Assembly: GCA_029573725.1 (NCBI GenBank)
Contig: JAKQDQ010000041.1
Location: 62,001-126,000, forward strand
Direction: 5' to 3'
Origin: Verrucomicrobiota bacterium
GTDB lineage: Bacteria > Verrucomicrobiota > Verrucomicrobiia > Limisphaerales > JADLHS01
DNA length: 64,000 nt
Shown here piece after piece: positions 37,579-46,138 of the stretch (positions within the stretch are counted from its first letter, which is position 1; each line of letters starts with the position of its first letter). Under the pieces are notes generated by a model. The model was not told the DNA's origin and made no database searches. It saw only the letters and a list, made by a program, of their open reading frames with translations. The translations under genes and the position numbers were made by a program.

Positions 37579-38414
37579 GTCCATCCGTCGCTGAACCGGT
37601 CGTGCCCAGGCTGCGATGGTCCGGTTGGACGGATCGCGGCCGCGTCCGGCCTCACAATGAGGATTCCTTTCTGGGGCTGCGTTTTAACGCGCAGGAGACG
37701 CAGCGCCTGGGCAAAATTGGCGAAGCCTCCCTGGGACACACCGACTTCGCCTTCGCCGTCAGCGACGGCATGGGCGGGGCCAAGGCGGGCGAATACGCGA
37801 GCAACATCGCCGTGGAAAAAATCACGACCCTGCTGCCGCGCTCGTTTGCGCAGCGCGCGGCGGGTCTGAGCATTGGCCCGGACGATGTTCTCGCCGAACT
37901 TTTCAGTCAGGTGCATCGGGCGCTGGCTTATCTGGGGGGCAGTTACGAAGAGTGCGATGGCATGGAAACCACGTTGAGCCTGTGCTGGTTCACTCCCGGC
38001 TGGATGTATTTCGGGCACGTGGGGGACAGCCGCATTTATTATCTGGCGCAACGGGATCAAACCATCAAACAAATCAGTCAGGATGACACCTACGTTGGCT
38101 GGCTGTACCGCACGGGAAAACTCAATGAGCGTGAAGCACGCACGCATCCACGGCGCAATGTCCTGCAAAAGGCGCTGGGCGGGAGCAATCAATTCATTGA
38201 CCCACAGCTCGGCGCCGTCGGCATTGAGCCGGGTGACCGGTTCCTCATCTGCTCCGATGGCCTGACTGAAGGGTTGTACGACCATCACATTTTGGATCTG
38301 ATCCGACAGAATTCCGGCCGGGCCGAATCCAACCCCGCCCGCGAGTTGGTCTTGGAGGCGGTGCGGAATGACGGGCGTGACAACACCACCGCCCTGGTGA
38401 TCGAGGTGGCTTGA
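37575..38414 (+). CDS. PP2C-family Ser/Thr protein phosphatase
   Basis: 279 residues. The metal-dependent PPM fold motifs appear in order: R..NEDS with D30, FAVSDGMGGAKAGEYAS with D64, a METTLSLCW motif, GHVGDSRIYYL, ISQDDTYVGWL, LICSDGLTEGL and the final DGRDNTTALVIEV. All metal-binding aspartates are present, so it should be active on phospho-Ser/Thr. It begins inside the stop codon of the minimal kinase gene, a strong sign that they form a reversible phosphorylation pair. No receptor or membrane domain is attached. Confidence 0.92.
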   Translation: MSPSVAEPVVPRLRWSGWTDRGRVRPHNEDSFLGLRFNAQETQRLGKIGEASLGHTDFAFAVSDGMGGAKAGEYASNIAVEKITTLLPRSFAQRAAGLSIGPDDVLAELFSQVHRALAYLGGSYEECDGMETTLSLCWFTPGWMYFGHVGDSRIYYLAQRDQTIKQISQDDTYVGWLYRTGKLNEREARTHPRRNVLQKALGGSNQFIDPQLGAVGIEPGDRFLICSDGLTEGLYDHHILDLIRQNSGRAESNPARELVLEAVRNDGRDNTTALVIEVA

Positions 38415-38442
38415 AACGGCCGGGGTATCCGGGCCATGAAAA

Positions 38443-38520
38443 TGGTCGGAGCGACAGGATTCGAACCTGCGACGTCTTGCTCCCAAAGCAAGTGCTCTAG
38501 CCAGGCTGAGCTACGCTCCG
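38443..38520 (-). tRNA. tRNA-Pro(UGG)
   Basis: Read on the minus strand, a complete cloverleaf: acceptor CGGAGCG (38514-38520) pairs with CGCTCCG (38447-38453), a D-arm with GTAGCTCAG, an anticodon stem CTTGC/GCAAG around loop TTTGGGA (anticodon UGG), and a T-arm with GGTTCGAATCC. The discriminator A and an encoded CCA (38443-38445) follow. It lies 28 bp after the PP2C gene stop, on the opposite strand. Confidence 0.97.
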
Positions 38521-39176
38521 AACCGTGGATGGTGTTGGGATGAACTGCGCATTTTTACTCCGCAATGCCCGGTTTCCAATGTTGCGGCTCCCAGGCCGGC
38601 AACCGGAAAGACCAGTTCATCCGAAAATTCAGACCGGCGCTGGCAGCAAATGCCCGGAGCCAATCTCGTACGCCACGACCGATCAGGAAACTATTATGCG
38701 AGATCCGCGTTCGCGGCAAGCGGATTTGGAATTCTCCGCCCTCCAGGCCGGTCGAATCGAGGCCAAGACCAACATTCCGTCGTTCGGTGCCGCCAACCCC
38801 TGGACCGCCACGGCCCGGGACGCGTATGACCGTACCGCCCGCGACAACCTGACGTTGAACCTGCCTGCCACCATCAATTTCCCATGTGGTGGCAACGGGA
38901 ATCTTACCGGCGAGGGGCGCCGTGGGTTTGTACACGCCTGCGCGAGCCACTTGATCAACGTCACAACCGCCGGCACGAGCGGTCCGGCACGGACGAAGCT
39001 GCGGGAGGACGCCCATTACCCGGCGTTGCGGCGGGCAGGCGTTCCGTCAGGAGCGGCCGGAGTCGCCGCGCGCCGCCAGGAAGGCCATGATTGCAGTTTG
39101 TCGGCGCGGGGCGCGGCCTGTTTGCCTCCGGGTTTCTGCTCGACGTCCGGCGCACAGAGGCTAGACTTGTCCTGTT
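38521..39176. other. Large spacer between tRNA-Pro and ispH, no secure gene
   Basis: 656 bp. A plus-strand frame (ATG 38696 and upstream) and a minus-strand frame (39016 to 38555) both have fairly natural amino-acid composition, but neither has a ribosome binding site, signal peptide or recognised motif, and the plus frame runs 212 bp into ispH. It may be a decayed gene or non-coding. Confidence 0.35.
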
Positions 39177-40415
39177 ATGGCAACGCCAGCGCCCATCGCG
39201 CCACCCAAGAAAATCAACCTGCGCCGCCCCGACATCATGGAGGAAGTGCAGGCCAAGGTGATCTCCCATTATCGCAGTCAGATTGTGGAAAAAATCCGCG
39301 CGAACGGCGGGGTGCTGGCGGCGGGGGACCTCACCATCAAGCTGGCGAAGGAATTTGGTTTTTGTTACGGCGTGGAGCGCGCCATTGATCTCGCCTACGC
39401 GGCCAAGAAATACTTTTCCGACGTGGCCCCGGAAAAACCGATTTATCTGCTCGGTGAAATCATTCACAACCCGGACGTGAATGACCAAATCCGCCACATG
39501 GGCATCCAAATCATTTCCCCGAAGCCGACGGAAGCCGAGCTGGCGCGCATCCAGCCGGGTGACGCGGTCTTGATTCCGGCGTTCGGCACCGAAGTGGCCA
39601 CCCGCAAAAAAATTGAGGAGAAGGGCTGCATCATTGTGGACACGACCTGCGGTGATGTGATGAGCGTGTGGAAGCGGGTGCGGCAATATTCCAAGGACAA
39701 CATCACGAGCATCATTCACGGCAAAGCCAAGCATGAGGAAACCAAGGCGACCACGTCGCAGGCGCGCGCGGGGGGCAATGGTCATTATCTGGTGGTGCTG
39801 AACCTTGCGGAAACGGATTACGTGTGCAATTACATCAAGGCCGGCGGAAGCAAGCGGGAGTTTCTGGATAAATTTCAAGGGGCGTATTCCCAGGATTTCG
39901 ACCCGGACCTGCACCTGCAGGCGGTGGGGGTGGCCAACCAAACCACCATGCTGCGCGGGGAAACCGAGGAAGTGCAGCGCCGGTTGCGGGATGCGATGAT
40001 TGCACGCTACGGCGCGGAACATCTGGATCAACACTTCCGCTTTTTCGATACGATTTGTGGCGCCACGCAGGATCGTCAGGGCGCGTTGGAAAAAATGCTG
40101 CACGAGAAAATGGACTTTCTGATCGTAATCGGCGGTTACAATTCCTCAAACACGTCACATCTGGCGGAAATGGGGGAGGCCGTGTTGCCCACCTACTTCA
40201 TCAAGAATGCGACCAAGATGATTTCGGCAGACCGGATCTCGCATTACGACCAGCATCACAAGCAGGAAGTGGAGACCCTGAACTGGCTGCCGCCGGGACG
40301 CATCACGGTGGGAATCACCGCCGGGGCCAGCTGCCCCAACAATCTGATTGAGGACACGATCCGGCGGCTCTTTGAGCTGCGAGGCATCCCGCTGCCCGTT
40401 TCCGTGGCGCTTTAA
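39177..40415 (+). CDS. ispH: 4-hydroxy-3-methylbut-2-enyl diphosphate reductase
   Basis: 412 residues, the long form seen in cyanobacteria and plants rather than the ~315-residue E. coli form. It is the last enzyme of the MEP isoprenoid pathway, reducing HMBPP to IPP and DMAPP with a 4Fe-4S cluster. Cluster cysteines are visible in FGFCYGVERAID, DTTCGDVMSVW and in GASCPNNLIEDTIRR near the C-terminus; YLLGEIIHNPDVN and the GGYNSSNTSHL substrate loop are also clear. Electrons probably come from a ferredoxin. It is followed by dgt after 16 bp. Confidence 0.96.
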   Translation: MATPAPIAPPKKINLRRPDIMEEVQAKVISHYRSQIVEKIRANGGVLAAGDLTIKLAKEFGFCYGVERAIDLAYAAKKYFSDVAPEKPIYLLGEIIHNPDVNDQIRHMGIQIISPKPTEAELARIQPGDAVLIPAFGTEVATRKKIEEKGCIIVDTTCGDVMSVWKRVRQYSKDNITSIIHGKAKHEETKATTSQARAGGNGHYLVVLNLAETDYVCNYIKAGGSKREFLDKFQGAYSQDFDPDLHLQAVGVANQTTMLRGETEEVQRRLRDAMIARYGAEHLDQHFRFFDTICGATQDRQGALEKMLHEKMDFLIVIGGYNSSNTSHLAEMGEAVLPTYFIKNATKMISADRISHYDQHHKQEVETLNWLPPGRITVGITAGASCPNNLIEDTIRRLFELRGIPLPVSVAL

Positions 40416-40431
40416 ACGCGCGGCCCCCGCC

Positions 40432-41598
40432 ATGCCGCGCACGCGCCCGGAACTGGAACAGCTCGAGCGACAGACGCTCGCGCCCTACGCGCAAATGAGC
40501 GGCGATTCGCGCGGACGCAAGCACAAGGAGGCGGCATCCCCCTGGCGGACCGAATATCAACGTGATCGGGATCGCGTCATCCACTCACGCGCCTTCCGCC
40601 GGCTCGAATACAAGACCCAGGTTTTTCTCAATGGCACGGGCGACCATTTGCGCACGCGGCTTACGCACACCATTGAAGTGGCCGCCATTGCGCGCGGAAT
40701 CGCGCGCGCCCTGCGGCTCAACGAAGACCTCACCGAAACCATCGCGCTGGCGCATGACCTCGGACATTCGCCGTTTGGGCATCGCGGAGAGCAGGTGCTG
40801 GATCGGCTGATGAAAGGGCACGGCGGCTTTGAGCACAACCGGCAAAGCCTGCGCGTGGTTGAAGTGTTGGAGCAGAAGTATGCCGCGTTTTCGGGACTCA
40901 ATCTCACCTGGGAAGTGCGCGAGGGGCTGGTCAAACATTTCACCGCCTACGATCATCCGGGCCGGCGCGCGGGCTTCGCCGCCCGCCAGGCGTCCCTGGA
41001 AGCCCAGGTCGCCAATCTGGCCGATGAGATCACTTACTACAGCCACGATCTGGATGATGGTCTGGATGCGGGCCTGCTTTCAGAAGCGGAGTTGAATCGT
41101 CACGTGGTGGTTTGGCAGGAAACCGCGCGCCGGGTGCGGAAAGAGCAGGGGAGTCTCTCCGGGGAACCGCGGCGCAACGCCATCATCCGCGCGCTGATTG
41201 ATGCGCAAGTGCGGGATGTGGTGGCGACTTCGGAAAAGCTGATTGCCGCCGCCGGGGTGCAAAGCGCGGATGACGTTCGTTTATATCGAACCGCGCTGGT
41301 GCAGTACAGTCCGGCGCGGCGGCGGCAAAACCAGGAGATGCGCAAATTTCTCTACCGCCATCTCTACTTCAGCCAGCGGGTGGATGAAGCCAACACCCGG
41401 GCGGTGCGCATGCTGGAGACGGTCTTCAATTTCTATCTGCGGCATCCAAAGGAAATCGGCGAGCAATCGCGGCGGCGCATCCGACGGGAGGGCTTGCATC
41501 GGGCGGTGTGTGATTACGTGGCGGGCATGACGGACCGTTACATCATGCGCGAATATCAGCGGCATTTCGGACTGAATTGCCTCGCCCCTTTGACGTAG
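40432..41598 (+). CDS. dgt: dGTP triphosphohydrolase (HD-domain dNTPase)
   Basis: 388 residues from ATG 40432; a start 84 bp upstream lies inside ispH and is rejected. It hydrolyses dGTP (or other dNTPs) to the nucleoside and triphosphate. The N-terminal signature YQRDRDRVIHSRAFRRLEYKTQVF and the HD metal ligands H79 (RLTHTIEV), H108-D109 (LAHDLGHSPFGH) and D198 (NLADEITYYSHDLDDG) are all present. This matches the dGTPase-like type 2 subfamily. It is probably co-transcribed with ispH. Confidence 0.95.
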   Translation: MPRTRPELEQLERQTLAPYAQMSGDSRGRKHKEAASPWRTEYQRDRDRVIHSRAFRRLEYKTQVFLNGTGDHLRTRLTHTIEVAAIARGIARALRLNEDLTETIALAHDLGHSPFGHRGEQVLDRLMKGHGGFEHNRQSLRVVEVLEQKYAAFSGLNLTWEVREGLVKHFTAYDHPGRRAGFAARQASLEAQVANLADEITYYSHDLDDGLDAGLLSEAELNRHVVVWQETARRVRKEQGSLSGEPRRNAIIRALIDAQVRDVVATSEKLIAAAGVQSADDVRLYRTALVQYSPARRRQNQEMRKFLYRHLYFSQRVDEANTRAVRMLETVFNFYLRHPKEIGEQSRRRIRREGLHRAVCDYVAGMTDRYIMREYQRHFGLNCLAPLT

Positions 41599-41609
41599 CG
41601 GGCGGCGCC

Positions 41610-42524
41610 TTATTTGAGACGGAAAAATTTGGGCTTGGATGGCTGGATGCGCGGCGGAATCCTGGGCGGCAGGGGAATGGGTTTCGGTCCCGCTTGGGCG
41701 GGAGGTTGCGGCGGTTGCGCCAAAACAACTTTCGCGGCGGCGACCAGCTTGCCGGCCGCAGCGGCGACGGGCGTGGTGGGTTGCGCGGCTTCCATCGGGG
41801 TTGGTCGCGCTTCGATCTTGTCGCTCAACCAATCTCCGGCTGGCGTGACGAATTCGCCGATCTTGGTTTCGGGGAATTTCATTTCGCCGAACTGAAACTC
41901 CGCCAGCGATTTGAGTTTATCCACGGTTTCACCTGCCGAGCGCAGCATCCCGCTCCCCGGCGCGCCCGGCGCGGCCCAATTCTGATAGCCGTTGACCAGC
42001 CACTCCAGGCGTCCGGTGGAAGTATCCAGCAACAGACCGTGAACGGGAATTTGCGGGCTGATAAGCTGGCTGCTCCGCACGACCTCGCACGCCTTGATCA
42101 CATTTTGTCGTTCACTGCTGAAGACGTTGAAAAATTCATTGACGTTGTCCGGCAATAATTGGCGTTGCACTCCCAGCGACTTGAGCCGTTCCAGCAGCTG
42201 CATCGTGCTGGTGCGGCAGATTTGGCAATCGGTATGGCCGATGACGCAGATTTCCCTGGCCCCTTTGACCGCACAAGCCAGCGCCAGGGAGCGAACCGTA
42301 CTGCTTGTGGAATGGGTCACGACGTTGCCGGCATTACGCAACCAGATGAACCACTCCTCCGGGAGACCGAGCACTTCCGGAAGGAGCGGATTCAGCCGCG
42401 CGTCAAAACACGTCAACGCTGCGACTGGCAACGCATCTGTGAACTCCGCCGGACGCAAACCGGCGTTGGCGTCGCCGGCGGCGGCCTGGTGATTTGCTTC
42501 AATGATGGCTTCAAACAGGCGCAT
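41610..42524 (-). CDS. Beta-class carbonic anhydrase with Pro/Ala-rich C-terminal extension
   Basis: 304 residues. The first ~190 residues are a beta-carbonic anhydrase with zinc ligands C39 (CFDAR motif: C39, D41, R43), H97 and C100 (GHTDC). It interconverts CO2 and bicarbonate. The enzyme belongs to the short clade in which the CxDxR and HxxC motifs are close together. The last ~110 residues are an added tail ending in a low-complexity Pro/Ala/Lys stretch, not part of the usual fold. The gene is convergent with dgt (11 bp between stops) and downstream of the flotillin gene on the same strand, 70 bp away. Confidence 0.88.
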   Translation of the reverse strand: MRLFEAIIEANHQAAAGDANAGLRPAEFTDALPVAALTCFDARLNPLLPEVLGLPEEWFIWLRNAGNVVTHSTSSTVRSLALACAVKGAREICVIGHTDCQICRTSTMQLLERLKSLGVQRQLLPDNVNEFFNVFSSERQNVIKACEVVRSSQLISPQIPVHGLLLDTSTGRLEWLVNGYQNWAAPGAPGSGMLRSAGETVDKLKSLAEFQFGEMKFPETKIGEFVTPAGDWLSDKIEARPTPMEAAQPTTPVAAAAGKLVAAAKVVLAQPPQPPAQAGPKPIPLPPRIPPRIQPSKPKFFRLK

Positions 42525-42594
42525 GACTATGCAAGTTTGGCCACTCCGTGGCCGCTAGAATTGGTGGAGCGAAACCATTTTGCCCCGGCCATGA

Positions 42595-44148
42595 TCAACC
42601 TTTCGCCGCGTCCTCCTTCCCCATCGCTTTTTTCAACGCGGGAACTTGTTCGAGCAGCTTCTCAAATTTCACTCCCGTCAAACTCTCCAACACGGGCGGC
42701 AGTTGCGCGATGATCTGCGTCACGTCGCCAGTGAGCTTGCTCGCGCCGCCGCCGGGACCGCTGCCGGAATTGATGATCACCATTTTCTCGGTCTTGCTGA
42801 GCGGCTCGGCAATCTTGGTGGCGATTTCCGGCAGCACCTTCACGAGCAGTTCGATCACGGCAGCCTCGTTGTATTTTTGAAACGCTTCGGCTTTGAGCCG
42901 CGTGGCCTCGGCGTTTGCGCGGCCTTGCGCCTCGATGATTGCCGCCTCGGCCAGACCCTTGGCCTTGTTCGCCTCGGCCTCGGCCAGACCAGTGGCTTTT
43001 TGCACGTCCGCGTTGGCAAAACCTTCGGCCTTGGCGGCGGCGGCGGTACCGGCGGCTTCCGTCTCCAATTGGAACTTGCGGGCGTTGGCCAGCGTTTCGA
43101 CCTTGTAACGTTCCGCATCCGCCGGTTTTTGCACGGTGGCTTCCAGCTCGCGTTGTTTGCGCAGGATTTCCTGTTGTTGCAGCTCGATCTGTTTCTGCTT
43201 CTCAATGATGTTGACCTGCACCTCCTCCGCCTTGACGAGCTGGCCGGTCTTGTACTTCTGCAAATCGTAGGCCAGGTCGGCTTCCGCCTTTTTGGTATTC
43301 ACGCTGGCCTGGTAATTCGCCACGTTCATCTGGTAATCGCGCTGCGCCTCGGCGATTTTGGTGTCCGCCACAAATTTGGCCTCCTGGCCGGCCTGCTGCG
43401 CCTGGGAGGATTTGATCATCGCATCGCGGTCCGCCTCGGCCTGGGCGATCTGGGCGTCGCGCTTGACCTGGGCAATGCGCGGTTTGCCGAGCGCGTCCAG
43501 GTAGCCCTGCGTATCCCGGATGTCCTTGATGGTGAAACTGACGATTTGCAGTCCCATGTTCGCCATGTCGCCCGCCGCCACCTCCTGCACCTTCGTCGCA
43601 AAGGCATCACGATTCTGATAAATCTCCTCCACGGTCAACGTGCCCAGGATGGCGCGCAGGTGCCCCTCCATGGTTTGCGTGGCGATGTTCCGGATTTCGT
43701 CCGTGCCTTTGCTCAGAAATTGCTCCGCTGCCGTGGCGATGGAAATATCGTCGCCCTTCACCTTGATTTGCGCCACGCCATCCACCCGCACCGGCACGCC
43801 CTTGCTCGTGTAAACTTCCGGCGTCTGCACGTCAATGGTGAGCAGTTCCAGCGAGAGCACGTCCACTTTTTCCACCACCGGCCAGACGAAGACGCCGCCG
43901 CCTTTGACCACGCGAAAGCCGATATCCCGCGCTGTGCCGTCCGGATCCAGGATGCGGTGCTTGCGGCCGGAGATGATCAGGACCTGGTTGGGCCCGACCT
44001 TGGTGTAGCGGCTCGCCCAGATGCCGGCCGTGATGAAGAAAACGATCGCAATGACGCCGACACTGAAGATGATGGTCATCAGGGGCAGATCGGCGATTGC
44101 CGCGAAACAGGGAGTCAGGTTCATGGCGGGGGGCAGGGTAGATTGCAT
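42595..44148 (-). CDS. floT: Flotillin-family SPFH protein
   Basis: 517 residues. One N-terminal membrane helix (MTIIFSVGVIAIVFFITAGIWA), an SPFH/Band 7 domain (~50-200; VGPNQVLIISGRKHRI, SLELLTIDVQTPEVYTSKGVPVRV), then a long Ala/Glu/Lys coiled coil (~220-440) and a C-terminal oligomerisation segment. Flotillins form membrane microdomain scaffolds. The nfeD gene is 11 bp upstream on the same strand, a pairing conserved in many bacteria. An ATG ~24 bp inside the gene (MNLTPCF) is an alternative start. Confidence 0.94.
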   Translation of the reverse strand: MQSTLPPAMNLTPCFAAIADLPLMTIIFSVGVIAIVFFITAGIWASRYTKVGPNQVLIISGRKHRILDPDGTARDIGFRVVKGGGVFVWPVVEKVDVLSLELLTIDVQTPEVYTSKGVPVRVDGVAQIKVKGDDISIATAAEQFLSKGTDEIRNIATQTMEGHLRAILGTLTVEEIYQNRDAFATKVQEVAAGDMANMGLQIVSFTIKDIRDTQGYLDALGKPRIAQVKRDAQIAQAEADRDAMIKSSQAQQAGQEAKFVADTKIAEAQRDYQMNVANYQASVNTKKAEADLAYDLQKYKTGQLVKAEEVQVNIIEKQKQIELQQQEILRKQRELEATVQKPADAERYKVETLANARKFQLETEAAGTAAAAKAEGFANADVQKATGLAEAEANKAKGLAEAAIIEAQGRANAEATRLKAEAFQKYNEAAVIELLVKVLPEIATKIAEPLSKTEKMVIINSGSGPGGGASKLTGDVTQIIAQLPPVLESLTGVKFEKLLEQVPALKKAMGKEDAAKG

Positions 44149-44159
44149 TGGTTGATGGA

Positions 44160-44714
44160 TTAGCCGGTGGCTTCGACGTAAAACTGGGTGCCGATGATGC
44201 GCGTGATTTTAACCGGTTGCCCGGAGGGAATGGCGCGGCCGGGGGTGGTGCGCGCCGGTGCGGTGTACCGGATGCCGCCCTGCACGTAGGCAATTTCCCC
44301 CACGCCGTTCTCCGGAATCGGCGTAATGATCGAGGCGGACTGTCCGATCAGGGTGGCGACGCGCGATTCGCTGGAGCTCTGAGTCTTCCGGAACATGGCA
44401 TTGAACAGCAGAAAGCCGAGCACGGCCACAATCCCGCCGCCGACGAGCGCCAGCGGCGCGCTCAACCAAGGACTCTGCGTCGCGCCAATCTTGCTGAAGA
44501 TCAGACCAAACGCACCAAAGGAGGTGACGAAGATGCTCAGCACCGTGGGACTGAAAAAGGAAATGCCCGGCACACCACTGGAATCGAACCCCGCCTCCGC
44601 GGCGCCGCCCGTGCCGATTTCGGGCGCGTCGTGCCCCCCGAAAAAGTGGCTGGCGATGGCACTGATGAAGGTGAACAGCAGCCCCACAGTGAGACAGATG
44701 ATGTAAACGATCAT
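44160..44714 (-). CDS. NfeD-like membrane protein with OB-fold
   Basis: 184 residues. Three membrane helices (N-terminal ICLTVGLLFTFISAIASHFF, then SIFVTSFGAFGLIFSK and APLALVGGGIVAVLGFLLF) and a C-terminal OB-fold domain (~110-184; GQSASIITPIPENGVGEIAYVQGG ... VKITRIIGTQFYVEA). This is the short NfeD form that lacks a ClpP-like protease. NfeD proteins act with flotillin-type SPFH proteins, and the floT gene follows 11 bp downstream. Confidence 0.9.
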   Translation of the reverse strand: MIVYIICLTVGLLFTFISAIASHFFGGHDAPEIGTGGAAEAGFDSSGVPGISFFSPTVLSIFVTSFGAFGLIFSKIGATQSPWLSAPLALVGGGIVAVLGFLLFNAMFRKTQSSSESRVATLIGQSASIITPIPENGVGEIAYVQGGIRYTAPARTTPGRAIPSGQPVKITRIIGTQFYVEATG

Positions 44715-45015
44715 AAGCGCCGCATCGGTTTTGGTTGCCGCTTAAGTAAACGGTTCCGCCGGAAGCGAGGCAAGCTCGAAACCCCGCAGCTCCTCCGGGC
44801 GCTTCCCCCCAACTTGGACGGGACTGGCGTGAGTGCGGCGCGGCCGCGCCGCATTGTCCGGTCGGGCCACGGACGGTTGATCTTGGCCGCAGCTCGAAGC
44901 CCGATGGTCTCGCCCGATGAGGCGAGGTGGGGGGGCGGCAGCACTCTTCGGACAGTGGTTTGCGCCGGTCGCCAAAGTTTTTCCTCGCCGAACGCCGGGA
45001 CAGACGGAAAGATGG
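44715..45015. promoter_or_regulatory. Divergent promoter region with a perfect 20-bp palindrome
   Basis: About 300 bp between nfeD (minus) and the S41-like gene (plus). It holds TGCGGCGCGG/CCGCGCCGCA at 44834-44853, a perfect palindrome with no spacer. It could be an operator serving both directions or a GC-rich hairpin; no -35/-10 pair was identified with confidence. Confidence 0.45.
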
Positions 45016-46065
45016 ATGAATTGTTTTATGAAACATTGCGTTACGCTGAGTTGCGGGTGGGTGATGGCGGGCCTGGTGCTGGGCGCAACCACGATGAAGG
45101 GGGCGGAGGCGCTTCCGGACTTTGACGAGCTGCGCCAGTTGATTCAAACCACCCTGCCCGGTGTGACCCGCGCGGAGATTGACCGGCAGGCAACCGAAGG
45201 CTTGTTGCGCGGATTCCGGGGCAAGGTGCAGCTGCTCACCTCCGAAGCGTCGCCGGCCATACCGGCAACGAATCTCACCCAAATCAAGGTTTTCGAGGGC
45301 GAGATCGCGTATCTGCGGGTGCGGCAAGTGGAAGGCGGGCTGGCTGCGGCAGTGCGGGCGGCCGGCAACGCCCTCCTCCAGACCAATCCGGTCGTCAAGG
45401 GATTGGTGCTGGATTTGCGCTTTGCCGGGGGACATGACTATGCGGCCGCCGCCGCCACGGCGGATTTGTTCGATGCGCAAGCGCGTGAGTTGTTGGACCC
45501 GGGCAGCGGGATGATCAGTTCGACCACAAAAACCAACGCCTGGATCTGGCCCACGGTGGTCCTGGTGAATGGCCAGACGCAGGGCGCGGCGGAAGCGCTG
45601 GCGGCTTTGGTGGGCGGTTCCGGTCATGGTCTGGTGATGGGAAGCCGAACGCCCGGTACGGCGATGCTGACCAGCGAGTTTACTTTAAAAAACGGCCAGC
45701 ACGTTCGCATTGCCACTGCGCCCCTTCGCTTCGGCGGAAAAACCCGGTCATTGGCTTCCGGATTGGAGCCGGATATTCCCGTTGCCGTCAGCGAGGCGGA
45801 AGAACGCACTTATTGGGATGATCCGTATGGGCTCGCCAAGGCGACCGGGACGAACATTGCCACCACCGCGACAAATCGCGTGATCCGGCGTTTCCACACC
45901 AACGAGGCGGATCTGGTGCGGGCCCGGCGCGAAGGCGTGGAATTGGACGAAAACTTCGTGCGACAACGCGAGACCGAGCCCGCACCGCCAGTTCTGCAGG
46001 ACGTAGTTTTGGGACGGGCTGTGGACCTGCTCAAGGGGCTGGCCTTGGTGCGACGTCAACCGTAG
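45016..46065 (+). CDS. Secreted S41 (C-terminal processing protease)-like protein, probably inactive
   Basis: 349 residues from ATG 45016 (another ATG at 45028). A signal peptide (CVTLSCGWVMAGLVLGATTMKGAEA) is followed by an S41 fold: GLVLDLRFAGGHDYAAAAATADLF (residues ~129-152) corresponds to the DLRxNPGG region, and TVVLVNGQTQGAAEALAALV to the active-site helix. Where active proteases have the nucleophile in A-S-A-S-E, this protein has Q-G190-A-A192-E, and the catalytic Lys of the GKG turn is T215. Both catalytic residues are missing and no PDZ domain is seen. A peptide-binding, non-proteolytic role is inferred. Confidence 0.78.
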   Translation: MNCFMKHCVTLSCGWVMAGLVLGATTMKGAEALPDFDELRQLIQTTLPGVTRAEIDRQATEGLLRGFRGKVQLLTSEASPAIPATNLTQIKVFEGEIAYLRVRQVEGGLAAAVRAAGNALLQTNPVVKGLVLDLRFAGGHDYAAAAATADLFDAQARELLDPGSGMISSTTKTNAWIWPTVVLVNGQTQGAAEALAALVGGSGHGLVMGSRTPGTAMLTSEFTLKNGQHVRIATAPLRFGGKTRSLASGLEPDIPVAVSEAEERTYWDDPYGLAKATGTNIATTATNRVIRRFHTNEADLVRARREGVELDENFVRQRETEPAPPVLQDVVLGRAVDLLKGLALVRRQP

Positions 46066-46138
46066 TCTGGTCACCCGACTGCCACGCTCTGCGCGCCGGA
46101 GGGGAGACTGGGATTGCCGCCGGGGCGAACGGCCCGGG

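Noticed and set aside
38443..38520. tRNA-Pro as the attachment site of an integrated element
   Set aside because: The tRNA 3' end faces the PP2C gene with only 28 bp between; no integrase, direct repeat of the 3' end or foreign gene block was found.
38525..39388. 287-residue plus-strand gene after tRNA-Pro
   Set aside because: It would overlap 212 bp of ispH in another frame; at most its 5' part could be a real or decayed gene.
42646..44163. 505-residue open frame opposite the flotillin gene
   Set aside because: Repetitive Leu/Arg/Gly/His composition from the coiled-coil codons of the true gene; no start signal or motif.
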